This document shows, piece after piece, positions 37,911 to 47,639 of a stretch of 64,000 nt of DNA. A model generated the notes under the pieces. That model was given only the letters and a program-made list of their open reading frames with translations, was not told the origin of the DNA and ran no database searches. Source of the stretch: Polaribacter sp. IC073 (GTDB taxonomy: Bacteria > Bacteroidota > Bacteroidia > Flavobacteriales > Flavobacteriaceae); contig NZ_VORS01000009.1 in assembly GCF_007997075.1 (NCBI RefSeq), positions 1-64,000 of the forward strand. The letters are read 5' to 3'. The translations under genes were made by a program, and so were the position numbers. The first letter of the stretch is position 1. The number at the start of each line of letters is the position of its first letter.

Positions 37911-40289
37911 ATGTTACACCTTAAAAAAATATTTTTCTTGTTTTTTCTGATGAGTTTATCAATACTTAGTCAAGAAAAAGTAACACTTAGCGGAACTGTT
38001 TATGACAATTCTAATAACGAAACCTTAATAGGGGTTTCTATTTATTTGTCTGAATTAAATGCGGGTACAACCACTAACGAATACGGTTTTTACTCGATTA
38101 CTATTCCTAAAGGAAACTATAAATTGCAAATTAGTTATTTAGGATATACTACAATTATAGAAAATTTAGAACTGCTAGAAAAAACATCAAAAAATTTTAA
38201 TTTAAGAGAAGAGTCCGAGAGTTTAAATGAAATTATAATAGAAAGTAATATTGAAAAACTGAATTTGAAAACGCCACAAATGAGCGTTAACAGTTTAACT
38301 TCTTCTACCATAAAACAGATTCCTGTTGTTTTAGGTGAAGCAGACATTATCAAATCACTCATACTTCTGCCAGGAGTTACAAGTGCTGGTGAAGGCGCTT
38401 CTGGTTTTAATGTTAGAGGTGGCGCAGCAGATCAAAACTTAATATTATTAGACGAAGCAATTGTTTTTAATTCATCTCATTTATTCGGTTTTTTCTCTGT
38501 TTTTAATCCTGATGTTATTAAGAATGTAAAACTATATAAAGGAGGTATTCCTGCGAAGTACGGCGGAAGATTGTCTTCTGTGTTAGACATTTATCAGAAA
38601 GAAGGAAACAGCAAAGACTTTAATATTACAGGAGGTATTGGTTTGGTTTCTTCTAGATTACTCATTGAAGGCCCGCTAGAAAAAGAAAAAAGCTCTTTTT
38701 TAATTGGTGGCAGATCTTCTTACGCTCATTTATTTTTACCGTTGTTTGATAATGATAACAAAGCCTATTTTTACGATTTAAATACTAAAGTTAACTATCG
38801 TTTTAATGACAACAACAATGTGTTTTTGTCTACCTATTTCGGAAAAGATGTTTTCGGAATCAGCGATAATTTTGTAAACACGTATGGAAATACGGTTGTT
38901 AATTTACGTTGGAACCATCTTTTTACAGACAAATTATTCTCTAACCTGTCTTTAATTTATTCTGATTATTTCTACGGATTAACGCTAGACTTTGTTGGTT
39001 TCGAATGGGATTCTGGCATTACAAACTTCAATCTTAAATACGACTTTAATCATTATGTAAGTGAAAAGGTAAAACTAAGTTACGGTATTAACAACATTTA
39101 CATCAAATTTAACCCTGGTAAAATTATACCCAACAGAGAAGATTCTGGTATTATAGCAGAAAAACTAATTGATAAGTATGCCAATGAATTTGCAGCTTAC
39201 ATAGATGCAGAACACAAGATTAGTGATGCTTTTAGATTGCAATATGGTGTTCGTTTTAGCAATTTTACACGCTTAGGGCAAGATGAATTAAATACATATG
39301 AGAACGATAAAGCAGTACTTTATAATACCGAATTTAAAAAGTACGAATCTGCAGCAGCTACAGGTACAGAAAATTTTAAAAGAAGCGATGTAATTGCAAG
39401 CTTTCATAATTTTGAACCAAGAGTTTCTATGTCTTATACTTTAGATGACAACACGTCTATAAAAGCGAGTTATAACAGAATGGTTCAGTATTTACACTTA
39501 CTTTCTAACACCGCCTCTCCTACTCCATTAGATGTTTGGACGCCAAGTGGAAAATATGTAAAACCACAATTATTAGATCAATATGCAGTTGGTTATTTTA
39601 AGTCGTTTAAAGACGGAAAATATACCTTAGAAACAGAAGCTTTTTACAAAGACATTCAAAATAGAATCGATTATATAAATGGGGCAAATCTAATTGCAAA
39701 TAATGAAATTGAAACCATAATTTTAAACGGAAAAGCAAGGGCTTATGGTTTAGAAGTATTGTTTAAAAAGAATGAAGGTAATTTTAAAGGATGGATTTCT
39801 TATACACTTTCGCGTTCCGAACAACTAACAGCAGGTAGAAATACTAATGAACCTGGTATTAATAGTGGTGGATGGTACAGCACACCTTATGACAAAACAC
39901 ATGATTTTTCTATCAATGCAAGTTATCAATTGAGTGAAAAGTGGCAATTTAATTCAAATTTTGTTTTTCAAACTGGGCAACCAACAAATTATCCTGTTGG
40001 GCAATATGAGGTGCAGGGTTTAAATGTACCAATTTATGATGATAATCGAAGAAATGCAGATCGATTACCAACCTATCATCGGTTAGATATTTCGGCTACT
40101 TTAACACCCGAAAAAAATAAAAATAGAAAGTGGCAAGGAGAATGGGTTTTTGGTATTTATAATTTATATGGAAGGCAAAATGCAGCTTCTTTAGCATTCA
40201 GGCAAAATGAAGATACTTTTAGAAATGAAGCTGTACAAACCTCAATTTTTGGTGTTGTACCTTCTGTAACTTATAATTTTAAATTCTAA
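37911..40289 (+). CDS. TonB-dependent receptor with CarboxypepD_reg-like domain
   Basis: The 792-residue outer-membrane receptor has a signal peptide (FFLFFLMSLSILSQ). A carboxypeptidase-regulatory-like domain follows (about 24-110, LSGTVYDNSNNETLIGVSIYL ... GYTTI), then the plug with GEADIIKSLILLPGVTSAGEGASGFNVRGG. The 22-strand barrel ends in the aromatic VTYNFKF. It imports a large ligand using TonB energy. It is paired with a DUF4249 lipoprotein 34 bases downstream, a combination common in Bacteroidota and distinct from SusCD. The ligand is unknown; no adjacent enzyme gives a hint. Confidence 0.92.
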   Translation: MLHLKKIFFLFFLMSLSILSQEKVTLSGTVYDNSNNETLIGVSIYLSELNAGTTTNEYGFYSITIPKGNYKLQISYLGYTTIIENLELLEKTSKNFNLREESESLNEIIIESNIEKLNLKTPQMSVNSLTSSTIKQIPVVLGEADIIKSLILLPGVTSAGEGASGFNVRGGAADQNLILLDEAIVFNSSHLFGFFSVFNPDVIKNVKLYKGGIPAKYGGRLSSVLDIYQKEGNSKDFNITGGIGLVSSRLLIEGPLEKEKSSFLIGGRSSYAHLFLPLFDNDNKAYFYDLNTKVNYRFNDNNNVFLSTYFGKDVFGISDNFVNTYGNTVVNLRWNHLFTDKLFSNLSLIYSDYFYGLTLDFVGFEWDSGITNFNLKYDFNHYVSEKVKLSYGINNIYIKFNPGKIIPNREDSGIIAEKLIDKYANEFAAYIDAEHKISDAFRLQYGVRFSNFTRLGQDELNTYENDKAVLYNTEFKKYESAAATGTENFKRSDVIASFHNFEPRVSMSYTLDDNTSIKASYNRMVQYLHLLSNTASPTPLDVWTPSGKYVKPQLLDQYAVGYFKSFKDGKYTLETEAFYKDIQNRIDYINGANLIANNEIETIILNGKARAYGLEVLFKKNEGNFKGWISYTLSRSEQLTAGRNTNEPGINSGGWYSTPYDKTHDFSINASYQLSEKWQFNSNFVFQTGQPTNYPVGQYEVQGLNVPIYDDNRRNADRLPTYHRLDISATLTPEKNKNRKWQGEWVFGIYNLYGRQNAASLAFRQNEDTFRNEAVQTSIFGVVPSVTYNFKF

Positions 40290-40323
40290 ACACGCTAAGT
40301 AGTTTTTAAATAATAATACTCGT

Positions 40324-41154
40324 ATGAAAAACATAAAAATAATTCCGTTTTTAGTATTGCTAATTTTTGCCAATTGCGAGAAAGTAGTAGATGTAGAGTT
40401 GCCTACAATTGAACCAAAATTAATTATAGATGCAAGTTTTGAAGTTTTGTTTGATGAAACTCCCGTGACGGCAAATACAGTTGTTAAATTAAAATTATCT
40501 GCAGATTATTTTGAAGAAACAATTCCTACGGTAACTGATGCAGTCGTTTATATAACAAACCTGTCCGATAATGTTGTTATTCCTTTTTTAGATATAAATA
40601 GTAACGGCGTTTATACGCCAATGACTACTTTTATCCCTGTAGATAACACAATCTATGAACTAACTGTGATTTATAAAAACGAAGTCTATAAAGGAAAAGC
40701 TACAAAAGTAAAATCTACTATAATTAACAACATACAACAAGGCAATGAAACCTTGTTTTCAGAAGATCAAATAGAGCTAAAAATAGTATTTACAGACACT
40801 ATCACAACAGAAGATTATTACCTTTTTAATATAGACAGCTATAATTATATTACTATTGAAGACAGGTATTTTAACGGATCTGAATATCTTTTTTCTTATT
40901 ATTATGAAGATGAAAATATTGAATTCCCCAAAGACATAAAGATCAAACTATCTGGTATTACAAAAGATTATTACACCTATTTTAGAGTTTTGTTAAGTCA
41001 AAGTGGTGTAAATGGTGGTGGGCCATTTCAATCGGTTCCTTCTTCTTTGCTAGGAAATATCATAAACACCACAAACGAAACTAATTTTCCTCTAGGTTAT
41101 TTTCATATTTCAGAAACAGACAGTTATAATATAACTTTGGTAGAAAAAAACTAA
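40324..41154 (+). CDS. DUF4249 surface or periplasmic lipoprotein
   Basis: The 276-residue protein has a lipoprotein signal (PFLVLLIFANC, lipid cysteine near residue 19) followed by EKVVDVELPTIEPKLIIDASFE, the recognisable DUF4249 start. It is beta-rich throughout, with a C-terminal FPLGYFHISETDSYNI segment. DUF4249 proteins accompany TonB-dependent receptors and are assumed to help capture the ligand, but this is not established. It is co-transcribed with the receptor at 37911. Confidence 0.87.
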   Translation: MKNIKIIPFLVLLIFANCEKVVDVELPTIEPKLIIDASFEVLFDETPVTANTVVKLKLSADYFEETIPTVTDAVVYITNLSDNVVIPFLDINSNGVYTPMTTFIPVDNTIYELTVIYKNEVYKGKATKVKSTIINNIQQGNETLFSEDQIELKIVFTDTITTEDYYLFNIDSYNYITIEDRYFNGSEYLFSYYYEDENIEFPKDIKIKLSGITKDYYTYFRVLLSQSGVNGGGPFQSVPSSLLGNIINTTNETNFPLGYFHISETDSYNITLVEKN

Positions 41155-41195
41155 AACTTCGGTTTAAATGAGCATTCAAACATACAAAAAAACAG

Positions 41196-41203
41196 TATTT
41201 TTG
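41196..41203 (+). promoter_or_regulatory. -7 promoter box for murQ (leaderless spacing)
   Basis: TATTTTTG ends four bases before the murQ ATG at 41208. The spacing is identical to dapF and the gene at 23976. Confidence 0.55.
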
Positions 41204-41207
41204 GACG

Positions 41208-42026
41208 ATGACTTTTATAAAAACTACGGAACAAGATTCTAAGTACAACCATCTAGAAAAGATGACGGCTAATGAAGTGTTAATCAACATAAATAATGAA
41301 GATAAAAGAGTGCCTTTAGCTGTTGAAAAATCTTTACCACAAATAGAAATATTAACGAACGAAATCGTTAAAAAACTAAAAAGTGGCGGTAGGTTATTTT
41401 ACATTGGCGCAGGAACTTCCGGTAGATTAGGTGTTTTAGATGCCTCTGAATGTCCGCCCACCTTTGGCGTTTCTCATGAACTTGTAGTTGGTATTATTGC
41501 CGGTGGGGATATTGCCATTAGAAAAGCGGTAGAAAATGCAGAAGATTCTAAAACACAAGGCTGGTTAGATTTACAAGCACATAAAATTTCTAATAAAGAT
41601 ATTGTTATAGGTATCGCTGCCTCTGGCACCACGCCTTATGTTATTTCTGCGCTAGAAAAATGTAATGAGAACACTATTATTACAGGTTCTATTTCCTGTA
41701 ATAAAAACAGTCCGTTATCGAGTGCAGCTCAATTTCCTATTGAAGTTGTTGTGGGGTCTGAATTTGTTACAGGAAGTTCTAGAATGAAAGCAGGAACCGC
41801 ACAAAAATTAGTACTAAATATGATTTCTACTGCAACCATGATTCGGTTAGGAAAAATAAAAGGCAATAAAATGATTGATATGCAACTGTCTAATAGCAAA
41901 TTAGTAGAAAGAGGACAAATAATGTTAGCAAATGAATTAAGTATCGACCAAAGTGAAGCAGCCGTCTTAATAGAAAAATACGGAAATGTTAGAAATTCTA
42001 TAAAACACTATAACAATGGGCACTAA
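41208..42026 (+). CDS. murQ: N-acetylmuramic acid 6-phosphate etherase
   Basis: Cleaves the lactyl ether of MurNAc-6-phosphate in cell-wall recycling. The 272-residue SIS-domain protein has TTEQDSKYNHLEKMTANEVL, YIGAGTSGRLGVLDASECPPTFG, VVGIIAGGD and EFVTGSSRMKAGTAQKLVLNMIST, all diagnostic of MurQ. The MTFIKTTEQDS start is the family's normal start, which makes the four-base distance to the promoter box significant. It overlaps the DUF6095 gene by 11 bases. Confidence 0.96.
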   Translation: MTFIKTTEQDSKYNHLEKMTANEVLININNEDKRVPLAVEKSLPQIEILTNEIVKKLKSGGRLFYIGAGTSGRLGVLDASECPPTFGVSHELVVGIIAGGDIAIRKAVENAEDSKTQGWLDLQAHKISNKDIVIGIAASGTTPYVISALEKCNENTIITGSISCNKNSPLSSAAQFPIEVVVGSEFVTGSSRMKAGTAQKLVLNMISTATMIRLGKIKGNKMIDMQLSNSKLVERGQIMLANELSIDQSEAAVLIEKYGNVRNSIKHYNNGH

Positions 42027-42258
42027 TGTAAATTTATTAGCAAAAGGTTTAAAGTATTTAGGTATTTTAGTTTTTCTATTTATTGCATCACCTATTTCAC
42101 TTACCATGGGTTTTAAGGCTTTAAAAAAGTTTGAAAATACTCCCAAAGAAATGCTCTCTTATGTGATAATAGCTGCTGCAGGAATTTTAATCATTTTTAC
42201 TGTTTTCTTCGCATTTAAAACGTTTCAGATTTTATTAAAAGCCATCTTTAACAATTAG
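42016..42258 (+). CDS. DUF6095-like small membrane protein
   Basis: The 80-residue protein has two membrane helices (YLGILVFLFIASPISLTMG and SYVIIAAAGILIIFTVFFAF) with a short loop between (KALKKFENTPKEM). I recognise it as the DUF6095 family found in flavobacteria. Its ATG overlaps the murQ stop region by 11 bases, so the two are translationally coupled, and the next gene follows after 4 bases. The function is unknown. Confidence 0.75.
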   Translation: MGTNVNLLAKGLKYLGILVFLFIASPISLTMGFKALKKFENTPKEMLSYVIIAAAGILIIFTVFFAFKTFQILLKAIFNN

Positions 42259-42262
42259 TTGA

Positions 42263-43255
42263 ATGCAAGATTCTGATGGAATTATCATCATACTTTCGTA
42301 TCCAGATACGATCGTAAGACCAGCTTATTGGGAAGTTTTAAGTAATTTTTGGCCAAAAATTGGTATTGGTGGCCAACACGCTGTTCAAGCAGGACATGCC
42401 GCTTTACTGTTGATTCAAAAAGGCAAATCGGAAATAAATTATTTTGATTTTGGGCGGTATATTACAACCTACGGAAATGGTCGTGTGCGCTCTAAAGAGA
42501 CAGATCCCGAATTAGAAGTTTCTGTTACTGCTAGGTTTAAAAAGAAGGAACTATTAAACCTAAAAGAAATTTTACTATGGATAGAGAATCATCCAGAAAA
42601 AACACATGGAGATGGTCGATTGGTTGCGAGCATTCATGAAGAAATCGATTATAATAAAGCCAAAACATTTATTCATCAGTTAATTGATGAAAAAGAGATT
42701 CCTTATGGTGCTTTTATTAAAAAAGGTACCAATTGCGCTAGGTTTGTAACCGATGCCATTATTGCTTCTTCTACAAATAAAAAGATTGGAATTCAATTGA
42801 AAAAATCTAATTTATTAACGCCAAGTCCTATTGGTAATGTTATAAAAGCAAACACAAACAACACCGTATACAACGTCTTTAAACAGGAAATTACCAATTA
42901 CACTAACAGATCTATTGTAAGAGAATACAAAGCTTCTTTTTTTAACAGGTTTGAAGGAGAGCCAAATTTAAAGGGAACTGAGCAACCTAATTTAGATGTT
43001 TTTAGATTAAAAGATGGAACTTGGTTGGGTGGAATTGGAAGCGGTGCATGGTTTAAAATTGAAGAAAAAATAAATAGCAAAACGTATAAAATATCAAGAC
43101 ACAATTCTGATGGAGAAAAAGATTTTGAAGGTCTATTCTTAATAGATAAACCCCATTTTAACTCTTTAGAAACACATCATTTTACACATCCTACAAATTG
43201 TAAAGAGGCTTTTCTTCTTCAAAATAAAGAGAAATTTGCCTTTAAAAAATGTTGA
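42263..43255 (+). CDS. Hypothetical protein with possible permuted papain-like domain (DUF6695-like)
   Basis: The 330-residue protein has no signal peptide. The N-terminal half contains a histidine in QHAVQAGHAALLLI, then NYFDFGRYITTYGNGRVRS and a cysteine in KKGTNCARFVTDAI. A histidine before a cysteine within a compact alpha/beta region is the order found in permuted NlpC/P60-like (papain-fold) hydrolases, so a cysteine hydrolase activity is possible. The C-terminal part (about 230-330) has WLGGIGSGAWFKIEE. I believe it belongs to a flavobacterial family annotated as DUF6695. It shares an operon with murQ and DUF6095. Confidence 0.65.
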   Translation: MQDSDGIIIILSYPDTIVRPAYWEVLSNFWPKIGIGGQHAVQAGHAALLLIQKGKSEINYFDFGRYITTYGNGRVRSKETDPELEVSVTARFKKKELLNLKEILLWIENHPEKTHGDGRLVASIHEEIDYNKAKTFIHQLIDEKEIPYGAFIKKGTNCARFVTDAIIASSTNKKIGIQLKKSNLLTPSPIGNVIKANTNNTVYNVFKQEITNYTNRSIVREYKASFFNRFEGEPNLKGTEQPNLDVFRLKDGTWLGGIGSGAWFKIEEKINSKTYKISRHNSDGEKDFEGLFLIDKPHFNSLETHHFTHPTNCKEAFLLQNKEKFAFKKC

Positions 43256-43385
43256 TACTTAACTAAAAGTCAACATTTACACTGCTCGCCTTCTCAAAAT
43301 TATTAGCAACAAAAAAATTTTAACTCATTCCGTTTTTTTCTTACTCTTATTAATTTAGAAAGTTTATTATATACTTTTAATATTA

Positions 43386-43393
43386 TAAATTTG
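43386..43393 (+). promoter_or_regulatory. -7 promoter box for the dikinase-like operon
   Basis: TAAATTTG matches TAnnTTTG and lies 20 bases before the ATG at 43414. It is the likely promoter of the two-gene unit 43414-47639. Confidence 0.45.
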
Positions 43394-43413
43394 TGTAAGA
43401 CAAAGAACTTATT

Positions 43414-46323
43414 ATGAAAAAAAGAATACTTTTTACTTTTGCTATCGCATTGTTTTTCAGTTTGAATACTACCTCACAAAAGAAGACTCTACACGAAATA
43501 AAAGAGTTAATTACCTCTTACAAGAAGGATATTAGAGGTCCTTATTACAGAATTAAATGGTTCTGTAAAGACGGTAGTATTAGAGATCCAAGAGACCCGT
43601 GTCCAGATTCTATCGGTGGCGGAATTCAGCATGCAAGTTTTAAAATATCTGCTTTAGACTTAAGAAAAAGCAATCATTTGTTTTTTGGAGAAATTCTAGC
43701 AAGTCTTAAAAATGATAATTTTTTAGATTCAGAGCATAATTATAGCAGAATAAAACAATATCAAATAGGCCAATATTTAGCAAGTGTAGACGATGGTTGG
43801 GTGTTAAGAAAAGGGCAGTTTTATAGAGGCGCTATACAATCTGAAGATGAAGAAGCATGGGGAAAAGAGTTTTATGAAAATATTCTAAAAGATGATAGTT
43901 TCTTAAATTCTAATTATTATTTGGTTAGACAATCTTTAAAAGACATTCCTCATAATGGCGATTCTAACATTGCACAACTAATGCGAAGTGAATCTAAAAT
44001 ATTGGCAGAAGAAATTCCTGATTTTATGGATATTAGAATCAAAATCCATGGAAATCCACAAAAAACAGATATTTATTTAGTACAGAGTTTCCTAAAGGAA
44101 AATGCTTCTAAAATAGAGACCAAAGACAAAAAGAATTTTGATAAACTTTTAGAAACGATGAAGGAATTCTATGCTCCTTTAAATTATAATTCAATTGCTA
44201 GAGAACTGACTAAAATTAAAGATAAAAACGAAGTTTTAGCGCATTTAAAAAGTTTTATAAACGAAGACAAGGCAAACCTTTCTGCAAGAGATATTGTTAT
44301 AAAAATTACAGATAATTTAGATCTACTTAGGTATAATATTACCTTATTTGAAAATAGCAAAGACCGTTTAAATCTACTAGATTTAACAAATCAGCTAGAA
44401 AAAAATCTTCTAATAGAAACCCAAAACTGGAACCCAGAAACTTTAGAAGAAACCATTTTAAAAATACAAACACTTACCTGTGCATCATATGCTACTGGTC
44501 TTGTTGAGGCTTGGGAATTTGATATTGTGAAATCTGCTTTTTCAGACGTTTTAAAAAATGATGAAATTACTTTAGGAGAACTAAACTCTTTAGTTACTAA
44601 TGCTAGAAGAATTGTAGAATGGAGCACTTCTCTAGTAAAGGCAAATTATCAAGAAGATGTAAATGAATATGCTAAATTTGAACCACTAGCCTACAGTTTT
44701 ATAGACGATCGAATTAGAAATTCTATTAGTTTGAATTTAGGAGAAACTGTAAGTAAGCTAAATGGTTTTGCTGCCAGGGTTTCTAAAAGGAATAACAGTG
44801 TAATGAGTATTAACAACCAAGGTGCAATTAGAGGTTTAAATCCAGGTTATGCTTTCGGAAAATTAATTGTTGTCGATGGAAACCCAGACGATGTTGGAGT
44901 AAATACTAATAATATTTATATTTTTCAAAAACCGCCATCTGACTTAAAACCGGTTGCAGGAATCATGACGGTTTCTGAAGGCAATTTGGTTTCTCATGTA
45001 CAATTATTAGCAAGAAATTTAGGAATACCGAATGCCGCTTTGTCTAGTGATAATTTAAAGTCTCTGGAAGAATATACAAACAAAAATGTATTTTACGCTG
45101 TATCAAGTAAAGGAAATGTCATTTTAAAATTAGAGAATGACATGACAGCTATCGAACGAAAATTGTTCGATAAGAAAGAAAGATCTAAAAATATGATTAA
45201 AGTTCCGACTGACAAATTAAAGTTAGGTGTTTCTAAAATCATTAATATGAGAGATGTAAAAGCTACCGATTCTGGTATTTTATGCGGTCCAAAAGCAGCA
45301 AACTTAGGTGAATTAAAAAATATGTTTCCTAACAAGGTTGTAGAGGGAATCATCATTCCTTTCGGAATTTTTAAAACCCATATGAACCAACAAATGCCTA
45401 GTAAAGATAAAACTTATTGGGAATTTTTAAATTCCACTTTTGCAAAATCAGAAGCACTAAAAAAGAATGGGAGCTCAGAGGAAGCCATAGAAAAATTCTT
45501 AATTTCTTCTTTAAAAGAGTTACACACAGCTATTTTAAGTATCAATTTAGAGAACAGCTTTATAGAGGATTTAAAAAATAATTTTAAAACTGTTTTCGGG
45601 GATAAGATTGGAAATGTTCCGGTATTTTTAAGAAGTGACACCAATATGGAAGATCTGAAAGAATTTACAGGAGCTGGGTTAAACCTAACACTTTTTAATA
45701 TTCTAAAAGAAGAGAAAATAATTCAAGGAATAAAACAAGTTTGGGCTTCTGCTTATACCGAGAGAAGTTTTAAATGGCGTCAGAAATATTTATTGAATCC
45801 AGAAAATGTATATCCTTCAATTTTAATTATACCAAGTGTAGATGTAGATTATTCTGGGGTTATGATTACAAAAGGAATTAACGAAGGTTCTGAAAAAGAT
45901 TTAACAGTGGCTTTTAGTAGAGGAGCTGGTGGTGCTGTAGATGGACAATCTGCAGAGACCAGATTAATTACCTCAGAAAGCAGTTATTTGTTAAGTCCTG
46001 CAAGACAACCAGATTACATTCGTTTACCGAATACAGGAAGCACAAAAAAATATTACACCACATTTAATATACCTATTTTAAATGTAGGTAATGTAAATGA
46101 CATTAGAGAACTTGCAACTGAAATTAGAACTAAAATTGGCAAAAAATCTTCCGAAGAAAATCATGCTTATGATGTTGAATTTGGGTTTAAAGATGACAAA
46201 CTTTGGTTGTTTCAGATAAGACCTTTTGTAGAGAATAAACAAGCTAAAAGTTCTGATTATCTAAATTCTATTGCCCCGAAAATAAAAATTAATACAAAAA
46301 TAAAATTAACGGAAAAAATATAA
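43414..46323 (+). CDS. Exported dikinase-like protein (phosphohistidine swivel plus ATP-grasp)
   Basis: The 969-residue product has a clear signal peptide (LFTFAIALFFSLNTTSQ). Residues about 25-470 are mostly helical and unrecognised. A PEP-utiliser swivelling domain follows, with the phosphorylatable His528 in EGNLVSHVQLLARNLGIP. A PPDK/PEP-synthase type ATP-grasp domain follows, with GPKAANLGEL (Lys627), FLRSDTNMEDLKEFTGAG (Arg740) and KLWLFQIRPF. The PEP/pyruvate-binding barrel of PPDK and PEP synthase is absent. The order unknown-His-ATP-grasp is that of glucan water dikinases. It would phosphorylate an unknown acceptor outside the cytoplasm, where ATP is scarce. The next gene starts two bases after the stop. 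Confidence 0.85.
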   Translation: MKKRILFTFAIALFFSLNTTSQKKTLHEIKELITSYKKDIRGPYYRIKWFCKDGSIRDPRDPCPDSIGGGIQHASFKISALDLRKSNHLFFGEILASLKNDNFLDSEHNYSRIKQYQIGQYLASVDDGWVLRKGQFYRGAIQSEDEEAWGKEFYENILKDDSFLNSNYYLVRQSLKDIPHNGDSNIAQLMRSESKILAEEIPDFMDIRIKIHGNPQKTDIYLVQSFLKENASKIETKDKKNFDKLLETMKEFYAPLNYNSIARELTKIKDKNEVLAHLKSFINEDKANLSARDIVIKITDNLDLLRYNITLFENSKDRLNLLDLTNQLEKNLLIETQNWNPETLEETILKIQTLTCASYATGLVEAWEFDIVKSAFSDVLKNDEITLGELNSLVTNARRIVEWSTSLVKANYQEDVNEYAKFEPLAYSFIDDRIRNSISLNLGETVSKLNGFAARVSKRNNSVMSINNQGAIRGLNPGYAFGKLIVVDGNPDDVGVNTNNIYIFQKPPSDLKPVAGIMTVSEGNLVSHVQLLARNLGIPNAALSSDNLKSLEEYTNKNVFYAVSSKGNVILKLENDMTAIERKLFDKKERSKNMIKVPTDKLKLGVSKIINMRDVKATDSGILCGPKAANLGELKNMFPNKVVEGIIIPFGIFKTHMNQQMPSKDKTYWEFLNSTFAKSEALKKNGSSEEAIEKFLISSLKELHTAILSINLENSFIEDLKNNFKTVFGDKIGNVPVFLRSDTNMEDLKEFTGAGLNLTLFNILKEEKIIQGIKQVWASAYTERSFKWRQKYLLNPENVYPSILIIPSVDVDYSGVMITKGINEGSEKDLTVAFSRGAGGAVDGQSAETRLITSESSYLLSPARQPDYIRLPNTGSTKKYYTTFNIPILNVGNVNDIRELATEIRTKIGKKSSEENHAYDVEFGFKDDKLWLFQIRPFVENKQAKSSDYLNSIAPKIKINTKIKLTEKI

Positions 46324-46325
46324 AT

Positions 46326-47639
46326 ATGAAAGCTAAATACATAGTACTAGCCGTTTTAATAGTTACATCATTGGGTTTCATAAAATATCCTATCGATGGT
46401 TATGAAGCTACCGGAATTGCAAGATTGTACCAATTAAGAAAGTTTCAATTAGATAGTGTAAAGTATACTAGAATTCCTGCGGGAGCCTATAAAAAACTGA
46501 CAGATATTAAGCTAAGCCTTGCGAATAGAAAGGATGATAGTATTCAAGATTTATTAATTTCTGACAGAGATTTTGAAAGAAAATTAAAAAGAATAATACC
46601 TTCTGGTTCGTATTCTATCTCTGTGATGGACATGAGTAATCCTGATAATCTAAAATACGCAGCTCATAGAGAAAATGTAGGTTATCAACCCGGAAGTGTT
46701 GGTAAAATTGCTGTTTTATTAGCCGTTTTTGATCAATTGCAAAGACTATGTCCAGATTCTTGGGAGGATAGAGTTGGTTATTTAAAAAACATCAAAGTTA
46801 CTTCTAGATATTGGGGAACCGGAGATCATCATACAATACCTGTTTACGATATTGAAGAAGATAGGTTAACAAAAAGAAAAGTAGTAGCAAGCGACAAGTT
46901 TTCTTTATACGAATGGTTAGATCACATGGTTTCTGTAAGTAATAATGGCGCCGCTAGTATTATGTATAGAGAGGCAATGTTAATGGCTGCTTTCGGACAA
47001 GATTACTTCTTTTTAGATGCAGAAAAGGCAGAAAACTATTTTAAAGAAACATCTAGAGACTCTCTTACAAACTTAGCAAATACAGTGGTTAACGAGCCTC
47101 TAAGAAAATTAGGAATTGAAGAAAACGAATGGAAGTTAGGCGGAATGTTTACAAGACCCGCAGGAAAGTATGTTGGTAGAAAAGGCGGAAGTATTGGCAC
47201 ACCAAAAGGTTTAATGAAATTTTTAGTTCAATTAGAACAAGGTAATGTTATAGACACAGAGTCTAGCTTAGAGATGAAAAGATTGCTTTATCTAACAGAC
47301 AGAAGAATTAGATATGCAAAATCACCAAGATTAGATAGTGCTGCTGTTTATTTTAAATCTGGTAGTTATTATAAATGTGATCGCGCAAAAAACCCTGATT
47401 GTGGTAGTTATGCCGGTAATGTTTTTAATTACATGAATTCTGTCATTATCGTAGAGCACCCCAATGGTTTAAAATACATCGTTTGCTTAATGTCTAACGT
47501 ATTAAATAAAAACTCTGCAGGTGCACACATGTATTTAGCTAGTAAAATTGATGATATTATTGATGAAGCAAATGTCTCTAAAAAACCTATTATTAAAGAA
47601 GAAGAATATAAGAGCGATAAAGACGAAAGCGATAATTAA
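46326..47639 (+). CDS. Class A beta-lactamase-fold serine hydrolase (paralogue 1)
   Basis: The 437-residue protein has an N-terminal signal or anchor (YIVLAVLIVTSLGF). The serine hydrolase triad of motifs is present: SVGK (Ser124, Lys127), SNN (205-207) in HMVSVSNNGAA, and KSG (344-346) in VYFKSGSYYKC. It is longer than true class A enzymes (about 290) because of an extra N-terminal 90 residues and an insertion at about 220-290. It is more likely a cell-wall peptidase or esterase than a resistance enzyme. It starts two bases after the dikinase-like gene, and its stop overlaps the stop of the convergent transporter gene (47636-47639). Confidence 0.85.
   Translation: MKAKYIVLAVLIVTSLGFIKYPIDGYEATGIARLYQLRKFQLDSVKYTRIPAGAYKKLTDIKLSLANRKDDSIQDLLISDRDFERKLKRIIPSGSYSISVMDMSNPDNLKYAAHRENVGYQPGSVGKIAVLLAVFDQLQRLCPDSWEDRVGYLKNIKVTSRYWGTGDHHTIPVYDIEEDRLTKRKVVASDKFSLYEWLDHMVSVSNNGAASIMYREAMLMAAFGQDYFFLDAEKAENYFKETSRDSLTNLANTVVNEPLRKLGIEENEWKLGGMFTRPAGKYVGRKGGSIGTPKGLMKFLVQLEQGNVIDTESSLEMKRLLYLTDRRIRYAKSPRLDSAAVYFKSGSYYKCDRAKNPDCGSYAGNVFNYMNSVIIVEHPNGLKYIVCLMSNVLNKNSAGAHMYLASKIDDIIDEANVSKKPIIKEEEYKSDKDESDN

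Noticed and set aside
46326..47639. Antibiotic-resistance beta-lactamase
   Set aside because: The active-site motifs fit the superfamily, but the long N-terminus, insertion and gene context make a housekeeping envelope hydrolase more likely. Resistance cannot be claimed.
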